64,000 nt of DNA. Origin: Polaribacter sp. (GTDB taxonomy: Bacteria > Bacteroidota > Bacteroidia > Flavobacteriales > Flavobacteriaceae). Each line of letters starts with the position of its first letter. Position 1 is the stretch's first letter. Position numbers and translations under genes: made by a program. The notes under the pieces are model-generated. The model ran no database searches. It was not told the origin of the DNA and was given only the letters and a program-made list of their open reading frames with translations. Positions 8,464 through 18,698 of the stretch are shown in pieces. The stretch lies in contig NZ_JAHEHX010000021.1 of NCBI RefSeq assembly GCF_024639685.1, forward strand, positions 186,001-250,000. The letters run 5' to 3'.

Positions 8464-9275
8464 TATTTTTTATACTGATGTGGATTTTCTCTAATTCCTT
8501 TTTTAAAAAATTTTCGAACTGAACTTCTTAAAGCGTTATCTAATTTTAATAATACATCTTTTACTTTTTGTGAAGGTCTGCCCCTAAATGTAGTAACATG
8601 AAAATTGTCATTTTCCAACAAAGCTTTTTCAGAAAAATAATAATTAGAAACACAACATCTAACAAAGTTTGTCGAAACCTTGCTAACGGAATGCCAAGAT
8701 TTTTGATGAGTTGCCATAACAACTAATCTATTAAATTTGCAACTAATGGAAACTTGTTTCCTTTTTAGACCACTAGGCCATAATTCTAAATTACCTCCAT
8801 CACTATCTTTCCAATTTGGTGTTGTATAATACAAAACATTTAATACACGCCAAAGTTCCCTGTTTTTATCGTGAGAATTATCTAAATGTGGACTTAAATA
8901 GTTATCTTTTGCCATAAGAGACAAACCACCAGCATATAAATTTTCATCTGGTAAAAGAGACTGTATATTGCAAATCTCTGAGATAAGATGTACAACACTT
9001 TTCTCTTGAAATGCGTAAATAACTTCTTCTAATAATGGATGATATTGATTCATTTGATAAGCAACGTGCTTATGCTCTCTTAAGTTTTTTCTTTCTTTAG
9101 TTTTTGTTAAATCTGGAAAACAGGTATGTATTTGTTGTGCAATATTCTTAGGCAACAAATCGTCTATAATAAAATAACCAATTTGAGGTTGTGTCTTAGA
9201 AAAAAATTGTTTCAACCTTATTATTTCTTCTTCTAATCGAGTTGTAATAAATGTTGCTAGTTGTACCCTATCCAT
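8463..9275 (-). CDS. 2-oxoglutarate/Fe(II)-dependent oxygenase
   Basis: The 270-residue protein has the double-stranded beta-helix iron site of the prolyl-4-hydroxylase-like 2OG oxygenases: H130-x-D132 in SPHLDNSH, distal H195 in KSWHSVSKV and a 2OG-binding R206 in VRCCVSNYYF. No signal peptide is present, so it acts in the cytoplasm. It is co-transcribed with two glycosyltransferases (8-base overlap with the GT2 gene), so a sugar, lipid-linked glycan or glycosyl carrier is a likely substrate, but this is inferred from context. Peptidyl hydroxylation is the main alternative. Confidence 0.85.
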   Translation of the reverse strand: MDRVQLATFITTRLEEEIIRLKQFFSKTQPQIGYFIIDDLLPKNIAQQIHTCFPDLTKTKERKNLREHKHVAYQMNQYHPLLEEVIYAFQEKSVVHLISEICNIQSLLPDENLYAGGLSLMAKDNYLSPHLDNSHDKNRELWRVLNVLYYTTPNWKDSDGGNLELWPSGLKRKQVSISCKFNRLVVMATHQKSWHSVSKVSTNFVRCCVSNYYFSEKALLENDNFHVTTFRGRPSQKVKDVLLKLDNALRSSVRKFFKKGIRENPHQYKK

Positions 9276-10020
9276 TTATAGTCCTTTTTCGAAGATTGTA
9301 TTTTATTTTGGCGATTAAATAGAAAAAAGGTTTTAATAAAGGATTACTTAATGCCGTTTTAAAATTGATTTCCTCTTTGTATAATTCCCAGGTTCCTGAC
9401 TTTGAAATTCCATCAGAGTTACAATTTGCTACTATTATATCTACAATCTTACACATAGCATTATTTTTATATAAATTAAGGTTTAAGTGATAATCTGCTA
9501 AAATTTTATAATTTAAATTATAAAATGTATTTTTAAATAATGTTTTTTTATAAAATGTTCCTTGATGATGCAAACCGTTTCTTACCCAAATTAAAGGAGA
9601 CCAATAAACATTTTTAACTTTTTGAGTAACATTCAATATAAATGGATTTTTTATACCTTCATAACGTACTTTTCCTGCAATAATTTCATTTTTTATATTT
9701 TTTTTATTTGAAAAAATGGACATCAATACAGTCGAGGTATTAAAAATATCACCAGAACCTAAAAAATACAACCATTCACCTTTGGCTAAAGCTATTCCTT
9801 TATTCATAGCATCATAAATACCCCTATCTACTCTAGACTGATAATAAAATGGCTTTTCTAAGTTACTAAGGTAATTTTGAGTGTCTAAAGAAGAGCCTCC
9901 ATCTAAAATCCAAACTTCATAATCTTTAAAATCTTGTTGTTGAATACTATCGATAGATTTCTTTAAACCTAAAAGATTTTCAAATACTGGAATAATTATT
10001 GATACTATTGGAGGAGCCAT
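9268..10020 (-). CDS. Family 2 glycosyltransferase
   Basis: This 250-residue GT-A fold enzyme begins with VSIIIPVFENLLGLKKSIDS and contains WILDGGSSLDTQ and the conserved SRVDRGIYDAMNKGIALAKG, ending the catalytic core in YFLGSGDIF. Such enzymes transfer a sugar from a nucleotide donor during O-antigen, capsule or glycan assembly on the inner face of the membrane. It has no membrane helix. It lies between a GT4 enzyme and a 2OG oxygenase. Acceptor and donor sugars are not predictable from sequence. Confidence 0.92.
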   Translation of the reverse strand: MAPPIVSIIIPVFENLLGLKKSIDSIQQQDFKDYEVWILDGGSSLDTQNYLSNLEKPFYYQSRVDRGIYDAMNKGIALAKGEWLYFLGSGDIFNTSTVLMSIFSNKKNIKNEIIAGKVRYEGIKNPFILNVTQKVKNVYWSPLIWVRNGLHHQGTFYKKTLFKNTFYNLNYKILADYHLNLNLYKNNAMCKIVDIIVANCNSDGISKSGTWELYKEEINFKTALSNPLLKPFFYLIAKIKYNLRKRTING

Positions 10021-10032
10021 TTAGTTATGATA

Positions 10033-11127
10033 TTAAAAAAAATTTGCTAATTGTAATTGCTCTTTTTCCCAACATAGCTCAGTTTTTGCTTTTTGTTGAT
10101 TTTCTTTTATTTGCAATAACAGGGGTTTATTAGCAACAAGGTCTTTTACTGCTTTTGCAATTGTTTTTGGCGAATAATCTTCTACAATAACACCTACTTT
10201 ATGTTTTTTTATAATACGAACTACCTCTGGAAGTTTCCCAGCTATTATTGGCAATTCTGCATGTATATAATCAAATAATTTATTAGGCAATGCATATTTA
10301 AAACTTAAACCTAAAGGTTCTTCTAAAACCATTCCTAAAGTAGCTTTTTTTGTATAGTTAAAAAGTTTTTCTCTAGCAATTCTTCCTAAAAAGTGAACTC
10401 TATGCTGCATGTTTTGTTGTAAAACAAACTCTTTAAGCTCCTGCTCTACTTTACCATATCCAATAATTACTAAATCGAAATCATCTAAAAAATGTAATGC
10501 TTTTATCATTTTTTTTAAACCTCTACCTGGATTTAATACACCCTGATACAAAATAGTTTTTTGTGCTGTAGGAAACTGTACATCTTCAGTTTTTAAGAAA
10601 TCTTTTTGTAAAGGAATATTTCTTACTAAACCCATTTTGTTTTTATATTTTGTATTGTAAAAATTAACAATAGACTGACTTACAGTATATGATTTATCTA
10701 TTTTAGGCAAAAAATAGTCTTCTAAGTTTCTCCAAAAACTTTGTACTAATTTTCTTCCTTGCAACTCAGGACCTTCAGAGAAAAGTTCATGACTATCATA
10801 AACCAAGGAAACCTTTTTTAAGCGACTTGCAAAAAAACAAGCGGGTAAAGTATCTAAATCATTAGCAAGAATAACTTCAGTTTTTGTAAATAGTAAGGTA
10901 AAAAAGAGACGTATGTTAAATTCTGCGTAAAACAAAAAATTTTCTTGAAACCAATGTTTCTTTCTAATAATTTGGTAAGGCCTTTGTACAGGGATTGTAT
11001 TTGGTAAAACTCTACCGTAAACAGTTACAATATAACCTCTACTTAATAGGTAATTACATACCTTATGTACTCGATAATCTGTGGAAACATCGTTAGTTAC
11101 TGCAACAAAAATAGTTTTTCTAGTCAA
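10033..11127 (-). CDS. Family 4 (GT-B) glycosyltransferase
   Basis: The 364-residue protein has an N-terminal half with a Rossmann start (TIFVAVTNDVSTDYRVHKV) and LANDLDTLPACFFASRLK. The C-terminal donor-binding half contains ILYQGVLNPGRGLKKMIKA and the later E-rich segment LEEPLGLSFKYALPNKLFDY typical of GT4 enzymes. It likely adds a sugar in the same glycan pathway as the neighbouring GT2 gene, 12 bases downstream. The upstream neighbour on the same strand is ftsE, 26 bases away. Confidence 0.92.
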   Translation of the reverse strand: MTRKTIFVAVTNDVSTDYRVHKVCNYLLSRGYIVTVYGRVLPNTIPVQRPYQIIRKKHWFQENFLFYAEFNIRLFFTLLFTKTEVILANDLDTLPACFFASRLKKVSLVYDSHELFSEGPELQGRKLVQSFWRNLEDYFLPKIDKSYTVSQSIVNFYNTKYKNKMGLVRNIPLQKDFLKTEDVQFPTAQKTILYQGVLNPGRGLKKMIKALHFLDDFDLVIIGYGKVEQELKEFVLQQNMQHRVHFLGRIAREKLFNYTKKATLGMVLEEPLGLSFKYALPNKLFDYIHAELPIIAGKLPEVVRIIKKHKVGVIVEDYSPKTIAKAVKDLVANKPLLLQIKENQQKAKTELCWEKEQLQLANFF

Positions 11128-11153
11128 AAGGAATAAATTTATTAGATTCTTGT

Positions 11154-11828
11154 TTAATGTGAAACCTCAAAAAGCGCTCCTGCCTCTACTTTAAGTGTTT
11201 TATGTTTAAACTTAACTATTAATTGATAGTCATGGGTTGCCATTAGTATGGTTTTTCCACTTTTATGAATCTCATTTAAAAGTTCCATAACTTCTAAAGA
11301 AGTTTTTGGGTCTAAGTTACCTGTAGGCTCGTCTGCTAAGATTAACTCAGGATCGTTTAAAAGAGCTCTTGCGATGGAAACCCTTTGCTGCTCTCCACCA
11401 GAAAGCTCAAAAGTATTTTTATAATATTGAGATTGCATACCTACTTTGTCTAACACCTCATTAATTTTTGCTTTAATTTCATCTTTATTTTTCCATCCTG
11501 TTGCCTTCAAAACAAAAGCTAGGTTATCGAAAACAGATCTATCACTTAGCAATTTAAAATCCTGAAAAACGATACCAATTTTTCTTCTTAAAAATGGAAT
11601 TTCTTTTTCTTTTAACTTTTTTAAATCAAAATCTACAATAGTCCCTGTTCCTTTTTGTAGTCGTAAATCTCCATAAAGCGTTTTCAATAGACTACTTTTT
11701 CCACTTCCAGTTTTACCAATCATGTAATAAAAATCGCCTTTATTAATTGTTAAATTAACATTTGATAATACCAAATTATCTCTTTGATAAATATCTGCAT
11801 TTTCTAATTGGAGTACTTTTTTTTCCAT
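11154..11828 (-). CDS. ftsE: Cell-division ABC ATPase FtsE
   Basis: This 224-residue ABC ATPase shows Walker A GKTGSGKS (38-45), Q-loop in IVFQDFKLL, signature [10 protein letters not shown], Walker [13 protein letters not shown] and a switch His in ATHDYQ. Length and the [15 protein letters not shown] stretch fit FtsE, which with membrane FtsX activates peptidoglycan hydrolases at the septum. ftsX is not adjacent. The same operon continues into glycosyltransferases. A LolD-type lipoprotein exporter ATPase is the nearest alternative. Confidence 0.82.
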   Translation of the reverse strand: MEKKVLQLENADIYQRDNLVLSNVNLTINKGDFYYMIGKTGSGKSSLLKTLYGDLRLQKGTGTIVDFDLKKLKEKEIPFLRRKIGIVFQDFKLLSDRSVFDNLAFVLKATGWKNKDEIKAKINEVLDKVGMQSQYYKNTFELSGGEQQRVSIARALLNDPELILADEPTGNLDPKTSLEVMELLNEIHKSGKTILMATHDYQLIVKFKHKTLKVEAGALFEVSH

Positions 11829-11984
11829 AAAATAGTCGTTTATACAAACTTATAAGTTTCTTATGATTTTATAACAAGAATTTAGAAGTATTCTTATTTT
11901 TGATAATAATTTTTGTCATTTTAATTTAATGCGCCAACATTTTAAAGAAATTTACGTTATTAAATATGTATCAAAAACATTTGT

Positions 11985-14900
11985 ATGAAAATTAAATATA
12001 TAACAAAACAGGGTTTGTGGTTACTTTTATTAAATATACCATTTTGTTTATTTTCACAACAATCTGTAATCCATACAAATGCAACATCCGATTTTAATTT
12101 AGGTTTAGAACTTTACCAAAATAAGGCTTATAGAGCAGCACAAAAAATCTTTAGTGTTGTAAAAAATAATGCATCTCCAAAAAGTAATTTAGTGGCAGAT
12201 GCGAGTTATTACAGTGCAATGTGTAGCATTAAACTAAATCAAACAGATGCAGACAAAAAAGTGTTGACTTTTGTAAAAAACTATCCTGCAAGTAAAAAAA
12301 AAAACAAAGCTTTTTTTAACGTAGGTAACTATTATTTTGCTAACAAAAAAGCAGCTCAAGCATTAAAGTGGTATCAAAAAGCAAATCTACAAGGCTTATC
12401 TAAAGAGAATCAGATAGAAATCAACTTTAAAATGGGGTATAGTTTGCTAGTTGCTAAACGTTTAGATTTAGCTAAAGACAAGTTTCTACCTTTAATTAAT
12501 GATGCCAAATATGGTAATGATTCTAGATATTACTATGGATATATTTCATACAAACTAGAAGATTATGGTATTGCAGAATCTACCTTAAAAGAAATTGCAG
12601 ATAATGATTCTTACAAAGCAGAGATTTCCTATTATCTATTAGATATTAGTTTTAAGGCTGGTAGTTTTGAAAGATGTATAAAAGTAGGAAAAGAGCTTTT
12701 GAAAACAGCAAAAAGAAAAGAGGCTTCAGAGATTTCAAAAATTATTGGTGAGAGTTATTTTAACCTAAATAAATACGAAGATGCTATCCCTTATTTAAAG
12801 GCTTATAGAGGTAAAAGTGGTAAATGGAATAATACTGATTATTATCAATTAGGTTATGCTTTCTACAAACAAAAAGATTTTATAAATGCTGTTAGTTACT
12901 TTAATAAAATTATAGATCAGAAAAATGCAGTAGCACAGAATGCGTATTATCATTTGGCTGAATGTTACTTAAATTTAGAAAAGAAAAACGAAGCTTTAAA
13001 TGCATTTAAAACTGCAAGTGAAATGAGCTATAGCTTAAGCATTAAAGAAGATGCAGCTTCAAATTATGCTAAACTAAGTTATGAAGAAGGTAATCCTTTT
13101 GAGAATGTTTCTGATGTTTTACAGAATTATTTAAAAGCATATCCTAACTCTAAATCGTATAAAGAAATCAATGAATTGGTTGTGTCATCTTTTATTCATC
13201 AAAATGATTATAAAGGTGCTTTAGACTATTTAAAAAAGAAAAAAAACAACGAAAATATAAACCTGAGTTTAAAGGTTTCTTTATACAGAGGAATTCAATT
13301 GTTTAATGAGAAAAAAATAGCTGAAGCATTAAGTTATTTTACCACTGCAAAAAAATCTAAAACTAATAAGATAAGTAAAAAAGCTGGTTATTGGGAAGCA
13401 GAAACTTTATATCGTTTAGAAAATTATGAAGAGGCACTTTCTAAATTTATCAACTTAAACAACAATCTAGGAAGTTTAAATAAAGCTGATTTTCCTTTAT
13501 TGGAATACAATATTGCTTATTGTCATTTTAAGTTAAAAGATTATGATAATGCTACTTTAACATTTAAGCAATTTTCAGCTAAAAACAATATCAATAAAAC
13601 CATTATTGATGATACTTATTTACGTTTAGGAGATAGTTATTTTGCCATTAGAAATTATGAAAAAGCCATAAGAGCTTATAAGGTTATTGTAGATAATTCT
13701 GGTTTAGATGCAGATTATGCTATGTATCAAATAGGAATGAGTTATGGCTTTCAAGATGCAAACAAATCTAAAGTTGATGCGCTAACAAAGGTGATTAACA
13801 ACTACCAAATTTCTTCTTTAAAAGATGATGCATTATTTCAATTGGCAATTACTTACACGATGCTTAATAACAATAAAAAGGCTCATCAAGCTTATTACAG
13901 GCTATTAGAAAAACATCCTAAAAGTGTATTTATTCCTAAAGCTTTAGTTCGTGAAGGACTCTTGTACTATAATCAAAATAAAAATTCATTAGCTTTAAAA
14001 AACTTTAAAAGGGTAGCAAAAGAATACCCTAATTCTTCTGATGCTTTAGAAGCGGTAAGGAATGCTAAGAATATTTATGTAGATGAAGATAAAATGAATG
14101 AATATGTAGCTTGGACCAAGACATTAAGTTTTGTTGAAGTATCAAATTCTGAATTAGAAAACTCAACCTTTGCAATTGCAGAACGTAAATATTTTGAAGG
14201 CAAAATTGATGGTAGTATTCTTAGTTTAAAAAAATACTTAAGAAACTTTCCAACTGGAAAAAACAGTTTAAAAGCGAATTATTATTTAGCAGATATTTTA
14301 TATACAGAAGCATTATACAATCAATCCATAGATAAATACAAAACAGTTTTAGATGCTGGACAAACCGAATTTAGTGAAGATGCATTAGCAAAACTATCTC
14401 AAGTTTATTTACAAGAAAACAATTTTAATGATGCTGAACCGTATTTATTACGTTTAGAACAAGAAGCCTATGTTTCTGATAACATTTTATTTTCACAAAG
14501 TAATTTAATGAAAGGTTATGCAACCTTAAACAAAAACGAAGCAGCTTTAGACTATGCAAAAAAAGTTTTATCTAAAGATAAATTAGATAATGAAGTAATT
14601 TTAGATGCTAAAATTATTATTGCAAGAACTGCATTTAAAACAGAGGATTACGATACTGCAAAAGAGTATTTTAACACCATAGAGCAAACTGCTGATGGAG
14701 AATTAAAGGCAGAAACATTATACTACAAAGCGTACTTTCTAAATACTGAAAAACAGTATGGAAATTCTACAAAAATTGTACAGGACCTTATTGCTAATTA
14801 TAGCAATTACAAATATTGGGGTGTAAAAAGCTACATTATTATGGCTAAGAATTATTATAGTCTAGAAGATGCTTACCAGGCTACATTTATTTTAGAAAAT

Positions 14901-15017
14901 ATAATTAAAAACTTTGGTCAGTTTGAAGACATTGTAATTGAAGCTAAACAAGAATTAAAAACCATTAAGGAAAATGAAGCCAAAACAAATAATTCTGTAA
15001 CTCCTAAAAATAAATAA
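11985..15017 (+). CDS. Large TPR-repeat periplasmic protein
   Basis: The 1010-residue protein begins with a signal peptide (KQGLWLLLLNIPFCLFSQ). The rest is a long superhelix of tetratricopeptide repeats, recognisable by repeated signatures such as YYQLGYAFYKQKDFINAVSY, YLRLGDSYFAIRNYEKAIRA and NAYYHLAECYLNLEKKNEAL. No catalytic motif is present, so it is probably a scaffold in the periplasm or at the outer membrane. Its stop is 2 bases before an outer-membrane beta-barrel gene, which makes the barrel a likely partner. Divergent from ftsE. Confidence 0.85.
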   Translation: MKIKYITKQGLWLLLLNIPFCLFSQQSVIHTNATSDFNLGLELYQNKAYRAAQKIFSVVKNNASPKSNLVADASYYSAMCSIKLNQTDADKKVLTFVKNYPASKKKNKAFFNVGNYYFANKKAAQALKWYQKANLQGLSKENQIEINFKMGYSLLVAKRLDLAKDKFLPLINDAKYGNDSRYYYGYISYKLEDYGIAESTLKEIADNDSYKAEISYYLLDISFKAGSFERCIKVGKELLKTAKRKEASEISKIIGESYFNLNKYEDAIPYLKAYRGKSGKWNNTDYYQLGYAFYKQKDFINAVSYFNKIIDQKNAVAQNAYYHLAECYLNLEKKNEALNAFKTASEMSYSLSIKEDAASNYAKLSYEEGNPFENVSDVLQNYLKAYPNSKSYKEINELVVSSFIHQNDYKGALDYLKKKKNNENINLSLKVSLYRGIQLFNEKKIAEALSYFTTAKKSKTNKISKKAGYWEAETLYRLENYEEALSKFINLNNNLGSLNKADFPLLEYNIAYCHFKLKDYDNATLTFKQFSAKNNINKTIIDDTYLRLGDSYFAIRNYEKAIRAYKVIVDNSGLDADYAMYQIGMSYGFQDANKSKVDALTKVINNYQISSLKDDALFQLAITYTMLNNNKKAHQAYYRLLEKHPKSVFIPKALVREGLLYYNQNKNSLALKNFKRVAKEYPNSSDALEAVRNAKNIYVDEDKMNEYVAWTKTLSFVEVSNSELENSTFAIAERKYFEGKIDGSILSLKKYLRNFPTGKNSLKANYYLADILYTEALYNQSIDKYKTVLDAGQTEFSEDALAKLSQVYLQENNFNDAEPYLLRLEQEAYVSDNILFSQSNLMKGYATLNKNEAALDYAKKVLSKDKLDNEVILDAKIIIARTAFKTEDYDTAKEYFNTIEQTADGELKAETLYYKAYFLNTEKQYGNSTKIVQDLIANYSNYKYWGVKSYIIMAKNYYSLEDAYQATFILENIIKNFGQFEDIVIEAKQELKTIKENEAKTNNSVTPKNK

Positions 15018-15019
15018 AA

Positions 15020-16795
15020 ATGAAAAAGAGTTTATTCATATTTGCAGTAGTTTTAGGAGGATTTGGTTCTTATGCTCAAACTAAAAAACCAGTTAAAAAA
15101 AACAGTAAAATAGATACTGTAAAAACAGAGGTTGTAGAAGTAGTTACAAAATATAATCCAAAAATAGCAGATGCTAATAAAATAAAGCAAAACCCAACTA
15201 TAGCGCTTTCATCAAGAAGCAAAAAGAAAAAATTATCTTACACCATTTTTTCAGCTCCAGTTGCTTCTACTTTTATTCCAAAAAGTGGTGTTGCCAAAAG
15301 TATTGATGTTGTTGTAAAAGAACGCATTTACAACAACTTTTTAGCTTTAGGTTATGGAAACTTTAATTCACCTTACGTAGAAACTTACCTACATAATTAC
15401 ACACGTTTTCAAAGTGAGTTTGGATTATCTGCCAAATACACAGGTTCATTAGATAATATCCAAAATACCAGACTCAATAGCGATTTCAGCAATTTAAATG
15501 CATCTATATTCTACAAAAATGAAGACCGCTATTTTAATTGGACCATCACTTTAAATGGAGAAAGAAACACCTACAATTGGTATGGAATTGATGAAACTGC
15601 ATTTACTGAAACAGCAACAAATAATATATATGAAAGTCAAACTTATAATTACTTTAATTTGGTGGGTGATCTTGATTTTACAGATGCATATATCACTAAT
15701 AGTCTGCTTTCTTTAGCTTATTTTGCTGACGATTATAACAGTTCTGAGTACTTATTTACTTTTAATACTAATTTCGATTTACCTATAGATTTTGTGAGTG
15801 CCAGTTTAAATAATTTACAAGTAAAAACAGGGTTAGAATATTTAGGAGGATCATTTGCAAGTGAATTTGCCAATTCAAATACCATAGATTATTCCTTATT
15901 TACTGCCAAAATAAACCCTGAATACAATGCTACCTTTGGTGATTTTGCATTAAAACTAGGCTTTAAATTCTTTGCTACTTTTGATATAGATAATGAAGTA
16001 AATCACTTCTTAGTGTATCCAGATATACAAATTCAAAAACCGATTATAAAAGATAATCTTACCATATATGCAGGTGTTTTTGGAAATTTAAACATCAACA
16101 CTTACAAACAATTTTCTGATGAAAATCCATTTATAAGTCCAACTCAATTTATTACCCAAACCAATGAAAAATACAACGCCTTTTTAGGATTAAATGGGGT
16201 TATTAAAAAAAGTTTTAGTTATAGTTTATCTGCAACTGTTAAAGAAGAAGAAGACAAAGCTTTGTTTTTAAAAAACTACTCAAAATCTAATGGAGAAAAT
16301 AGTAGTAACAATGGAGTTCTCTTTAAAGGGTATGAATATGGCAACTCATTATCTGTAGTTTATGATGATGTTAGAACCATTTCTTTGGCTGCTGAATTAG
16401 AATATGATGTAAGTAAACAGTTAACACTTTCTTCTAGCTTTCGGTTTGATAATTTCGAATCTACAACAGAAGCTGAAGCATGGAACTTACCTAACCTACA
16501 AGCCTCTTTTAATGCAAAATACAAAACCAACAAATGGTATGCCCATACAAAGGTATTTTTTGTGGGCCAACGAAAAGATGTCTTTTATTCAGGCTCATCT
16601 TTTAACATAAGTGGTTCGCAAACACTAGATTCTTTTGTAGATGTAAATCTAAATGGTGGGTATCACTTCTCAGATAAATTCTCTGCTTTCATAAAATTAA
16701 ACAACGTTTTAAATAACAGTTATCAGAGGTTTACCAACTTTAATGTACAAGGTTTTCAAATTTTAGGAGGAATAACTTATAAATTCGATTTCTAG
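15020..16795 (+). CDS. TonB-receptor-like outer-membrane beta-barrel without plug
   Basis: The 591-residue protein starts with a signal peptide (MKKSLFIFAVVLGGFGSYAQ). A short Lys-rich periplasmic segment follows, with VVTKYNPKIADANKIKQNP, and then many alternating amphipathic strands ending in GGITYKFDF with a C-terminal Phe, the signal for BAM-assembled barrels. The last third resembles TonB-dependent receptor barrels, but I see no plug domain or CarboxypepD repeat. It may be a porin-like or assembly-factor barrel served by the TPR protein encoded 2 bases upstream. Its function is not known to me. Confidence 0.8.
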   Translation: MKKSLFIFAVVLGGFGSYAQTKKPVKKNSKIDTVKTEVVEVVTKYNPKIADANKIKQNPTIALSSRSKKKKLSYTIFSAPVASTFIPKSGVAKSIDVVVKERIYNNFLALGYGNFNSPYVETYLHNYTRFQSEFGLSAKYTGSLDNIQNTRLNSDFSNLNASIFYKNEDRYFNWTITLNGERNTYNWYGIDETAFTETATNNIYESQTYNYFNLVGDLDFTDAYITNSLLSLAYFADDYNSSEYLFTFNTNFDLPIDFVSASLNNLQVKTGLEYLGGSFASEFANSNTIDYSLFTAKINPEYNATFGDFALKLGFKFFATFDIDNEVNHFLVYPDIQIQKPIIKDNLTIYAGVFGNLNINTYKQFSDENPFISPTQFITQTNEKYNAFLGLNGVIKKSFSYSLSATVKEEEDKALFLKNYSKSNGENSSNNGVLFKGYEYGNSLSVVYDDVRTISLAAELEYDVSKQLTLSSSFRFDNFESTTEAEAWNLPNLQASFNAKYKTNKWYAHTKVFFVGQRKDVFYSGSSFNISGSQTLDSFVDVNLNGGYHFSDKFSAFIKLNNVLNNSYQRFTNFNVQGFQILGGITYKFDF

Positions 16796-16887
16796 ATAAA
16801 TAACTAAAATCTCATAGAATACTTTTAATTGTTCTGATTATCAATTTTGATTTTTGTAATTTTATAAAGTAAATAAAAAACTACAAA

Positions 16888-18321
16888 ATGAAAAAAATTC
16901 TCTTCTTTCTTTCCATTTCACTATTGATGATTTCTTGTAATGAAAAACAAGAAAAACAAATAAATAGCAATCAATTAACTGCTGAAGAAAAATCTGATTC
17001 AACACATATTAAGACTTTTTTTAATACTGCTTTAACCCATGGTAAATCTTATGAATGGTTAAGAGATTTAACACAAAATATTGGAGGTAGATTATCTGGC
17101 TCTCAAGAAGCACAAATGGCTGTTGAATGGGGAGAAAAAGTAATGAATGAGGTAGATTTAGATTCAGTCTGGTTGCAACCTGTTATGGTTCCTAATTGGG
17201 TTAGAGGTGAAAAAGAAATTGCTTCCTACACAATAAATGGTATTCAAAGAAATGTAGCTATTTGTGCTTTAGGCTTTTCTGTAGCAACTCCAAATTCTGG
17301 AGTTTTAGCAGAAGTTTTAGAGGTTAAAAGTTTAGAAGAAGCAGAAGCTTTAGGAGATAAGATGAAAGATAAAATAGTCTTCTTTAATAGACCTTTTGAC
17401 AATACCTTAATCCATACATTTAAAGCTTATGGTGGTTGTGTAGACCAAAGAGTTAGAGGAGCTGCAATTTGTGGGATATATGGAGCAAAAGGTGTAATTG
17501 TAAGATCTATGACCAACTCAATAGACGATTTTCCACATACAGGAACAATGAGTTATGGAGATTTACCTGCAGAACAACATATACCTGCAGCTGCAATTAG
17601 CTCTCTTGCTGCAGAAAATTTGAGCAAAGATTTAAGCTCCAACCCTAATTTAAAATTCTATTTCAAGCAAAATTGTGAAACATTACCTGATGCGCACTCT
17701 TTTAATGTAGTTGGTGAAATTAGAGGTAGTGAAACACCAGAAAATATTTTTGTAGTTGGTGGTCATTTAGATTCTTGGGATTTGGGAGAAGGTGCACATG
17801 ATGATGGAACAGGTGTTGTGCAATCATTAGAAGTAGCGAATCTATTTAAAAAAAACAACATAAAACCTAAAAACACAATTCGAATCGTGTTTTTTATGAA
17901 CGAGGAAAATGGTACAAGAGGAGCTAAAAAATATACTGAATTAGCTACGCTAAACAAAGAAAATCATATTGGTGGCTTAGAATCAGATTCAGGTGGTCAT
18001 ACACCAAGAGGTTTCTCTATAGATGCAAATGCTGCAAATACAAGCCTTTTACAAAGCTGGAAAAAGCTATTATCTCCTTATGGTTTGCATGATATAGAAA
18101 AAGGAGGTTCAGGTGCAGATATTAGTCCTTTAAAAAAAGAAAATGTAACTTTAGTAGGTTACAGACCAGATTCACAACGTTATTTCGACTATCATCACAC
18201 AAGCAGAGATACTTTTGATAAAGTAAACAAAAGAGAGTTAGAATTAGGTAGTGCATCTATGGCCAGTATTGTTTATTTGATGGATAAATATCTTTATGGA
18301 GATACACCTGTAAAATTATAA
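16888..18321 (+). CDS. M28-family zinc aminopeptidase, lipoprotein
   Basis: The 477-residue protein has a lipoprotein signal (LFFLSISLLMISC). A PA-type insert domain covers about 130-250. The M28 catalytic core contains GGHLDSWDLGEGAHDDGTG (metal His/Asp, around 291-309), FFMNEENGTRGAK (catalytic Glu pair), DSGGHTPRGF and YHHTSRDTFDK (last metal His). It would trim amino acids from peptides at the cell surface or in the periplasm as a di-zinc exopeptidase. A DoxX-like gene follows after 4 bases and an amidohydrolase lipoprotein after that, so the three probably form one operon. Confidence 0.92.
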   Translation: MKKILFFLSISLLMISCNEKQEKQINSNQLTAEEKSDSTHIKTFFNTALTHGKSYEWLRDLTQNIGGRLSGSQEAQMAVEWGEKVMNEVDLDSVWLQPVMVPNWVRGEKEIASYTINGIQRNVAICALGFSVATPNSGVLAEVLEVKSLEEAEALGDKMKDKIVFFNRPFDNTLIHTFKAYGGCVDQRVRGAAICGIYGAKGVIVRSMTNSIDDFPHTGTMSYGDLPAEQHIPAAAISSLAAENLSKDLSSNPNLKFYFKQNCETLPDAHSFNVVGEIRGSETPENIFVVGGHLDSWDLGEGAHDDGTGVVQSLEVANLFKKNNIKPKNTIRIVFFMNEENGTRGAKKYTELATLNKENHIGGLESDSGGHTPRGFSIDANAANTSLLQSWKKLLSPYGLHDIEKGGSGADISPLKKENVTLVGYRPDSQRYFDYHHTSRDTFDKVNKRELELGSASMASIVYLMDKYLYGDTPVKL

Positions 18322-18325
18322 TCTG

Positions 18326-18688
18326 ATGGATATAGTAATCATTGTATTGAAAATAATTTTTGGTGGATTTTTCTCATATGCAGGAATCATGCATATTATT
18401 AAACCAAACATATTTAAACATTTTATACCTGATATCTTTCCAAAAAAAATGGTAAATTATAGTATTGGCCTTATTGAATTGGTGCTAGGTTTAGGTGTGT
18501 TTTTTCCTCAAACACAAAAAATTGCAGCTTTAGGAATTATCTTTTTATTGATTTTTTTATTACCCATACATATTTGGGATGTTACAAAAAAAAGACCTGC
18601 TATTGGCTCAAAAATTATAGCAATAGTAAGAATACCATTTCAATTTGTTCTTATTTATGGTGCTTATTTAATTTATATCAACACTTAA
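18326..18688 (+). CDS. DoxX-like small membrane protein
   Basis: This 120-residue protein consists of four hydrophobic segments, including IFGGFFSYAGIMHIIKPNIF near the start and GLIELVLGLGVFFPQTQKIA, the layout of the DoxX/MauE-like family. Members are linked to redox or thiol chemistry at the cytoplasmic membrane, but the exact role here is unknown. It sits 4 bases after the M28 peptidase gene and 10 bases before the amidohydrolase gene. Confidence 0.78.
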   Translation: MDIVIIVLKIIFGGFFSYAGIMHIIKPNIFKHFIPDIFPKKMVNYSIGLIELVLGLGVFFPQTQKIAALGIIFLLIFLLPIHIWDVTKKRPAIGSKIIAIVRIPFQFVLIYGAYLIYINT

Positions 18689-18698
18689 TTTATATTAA

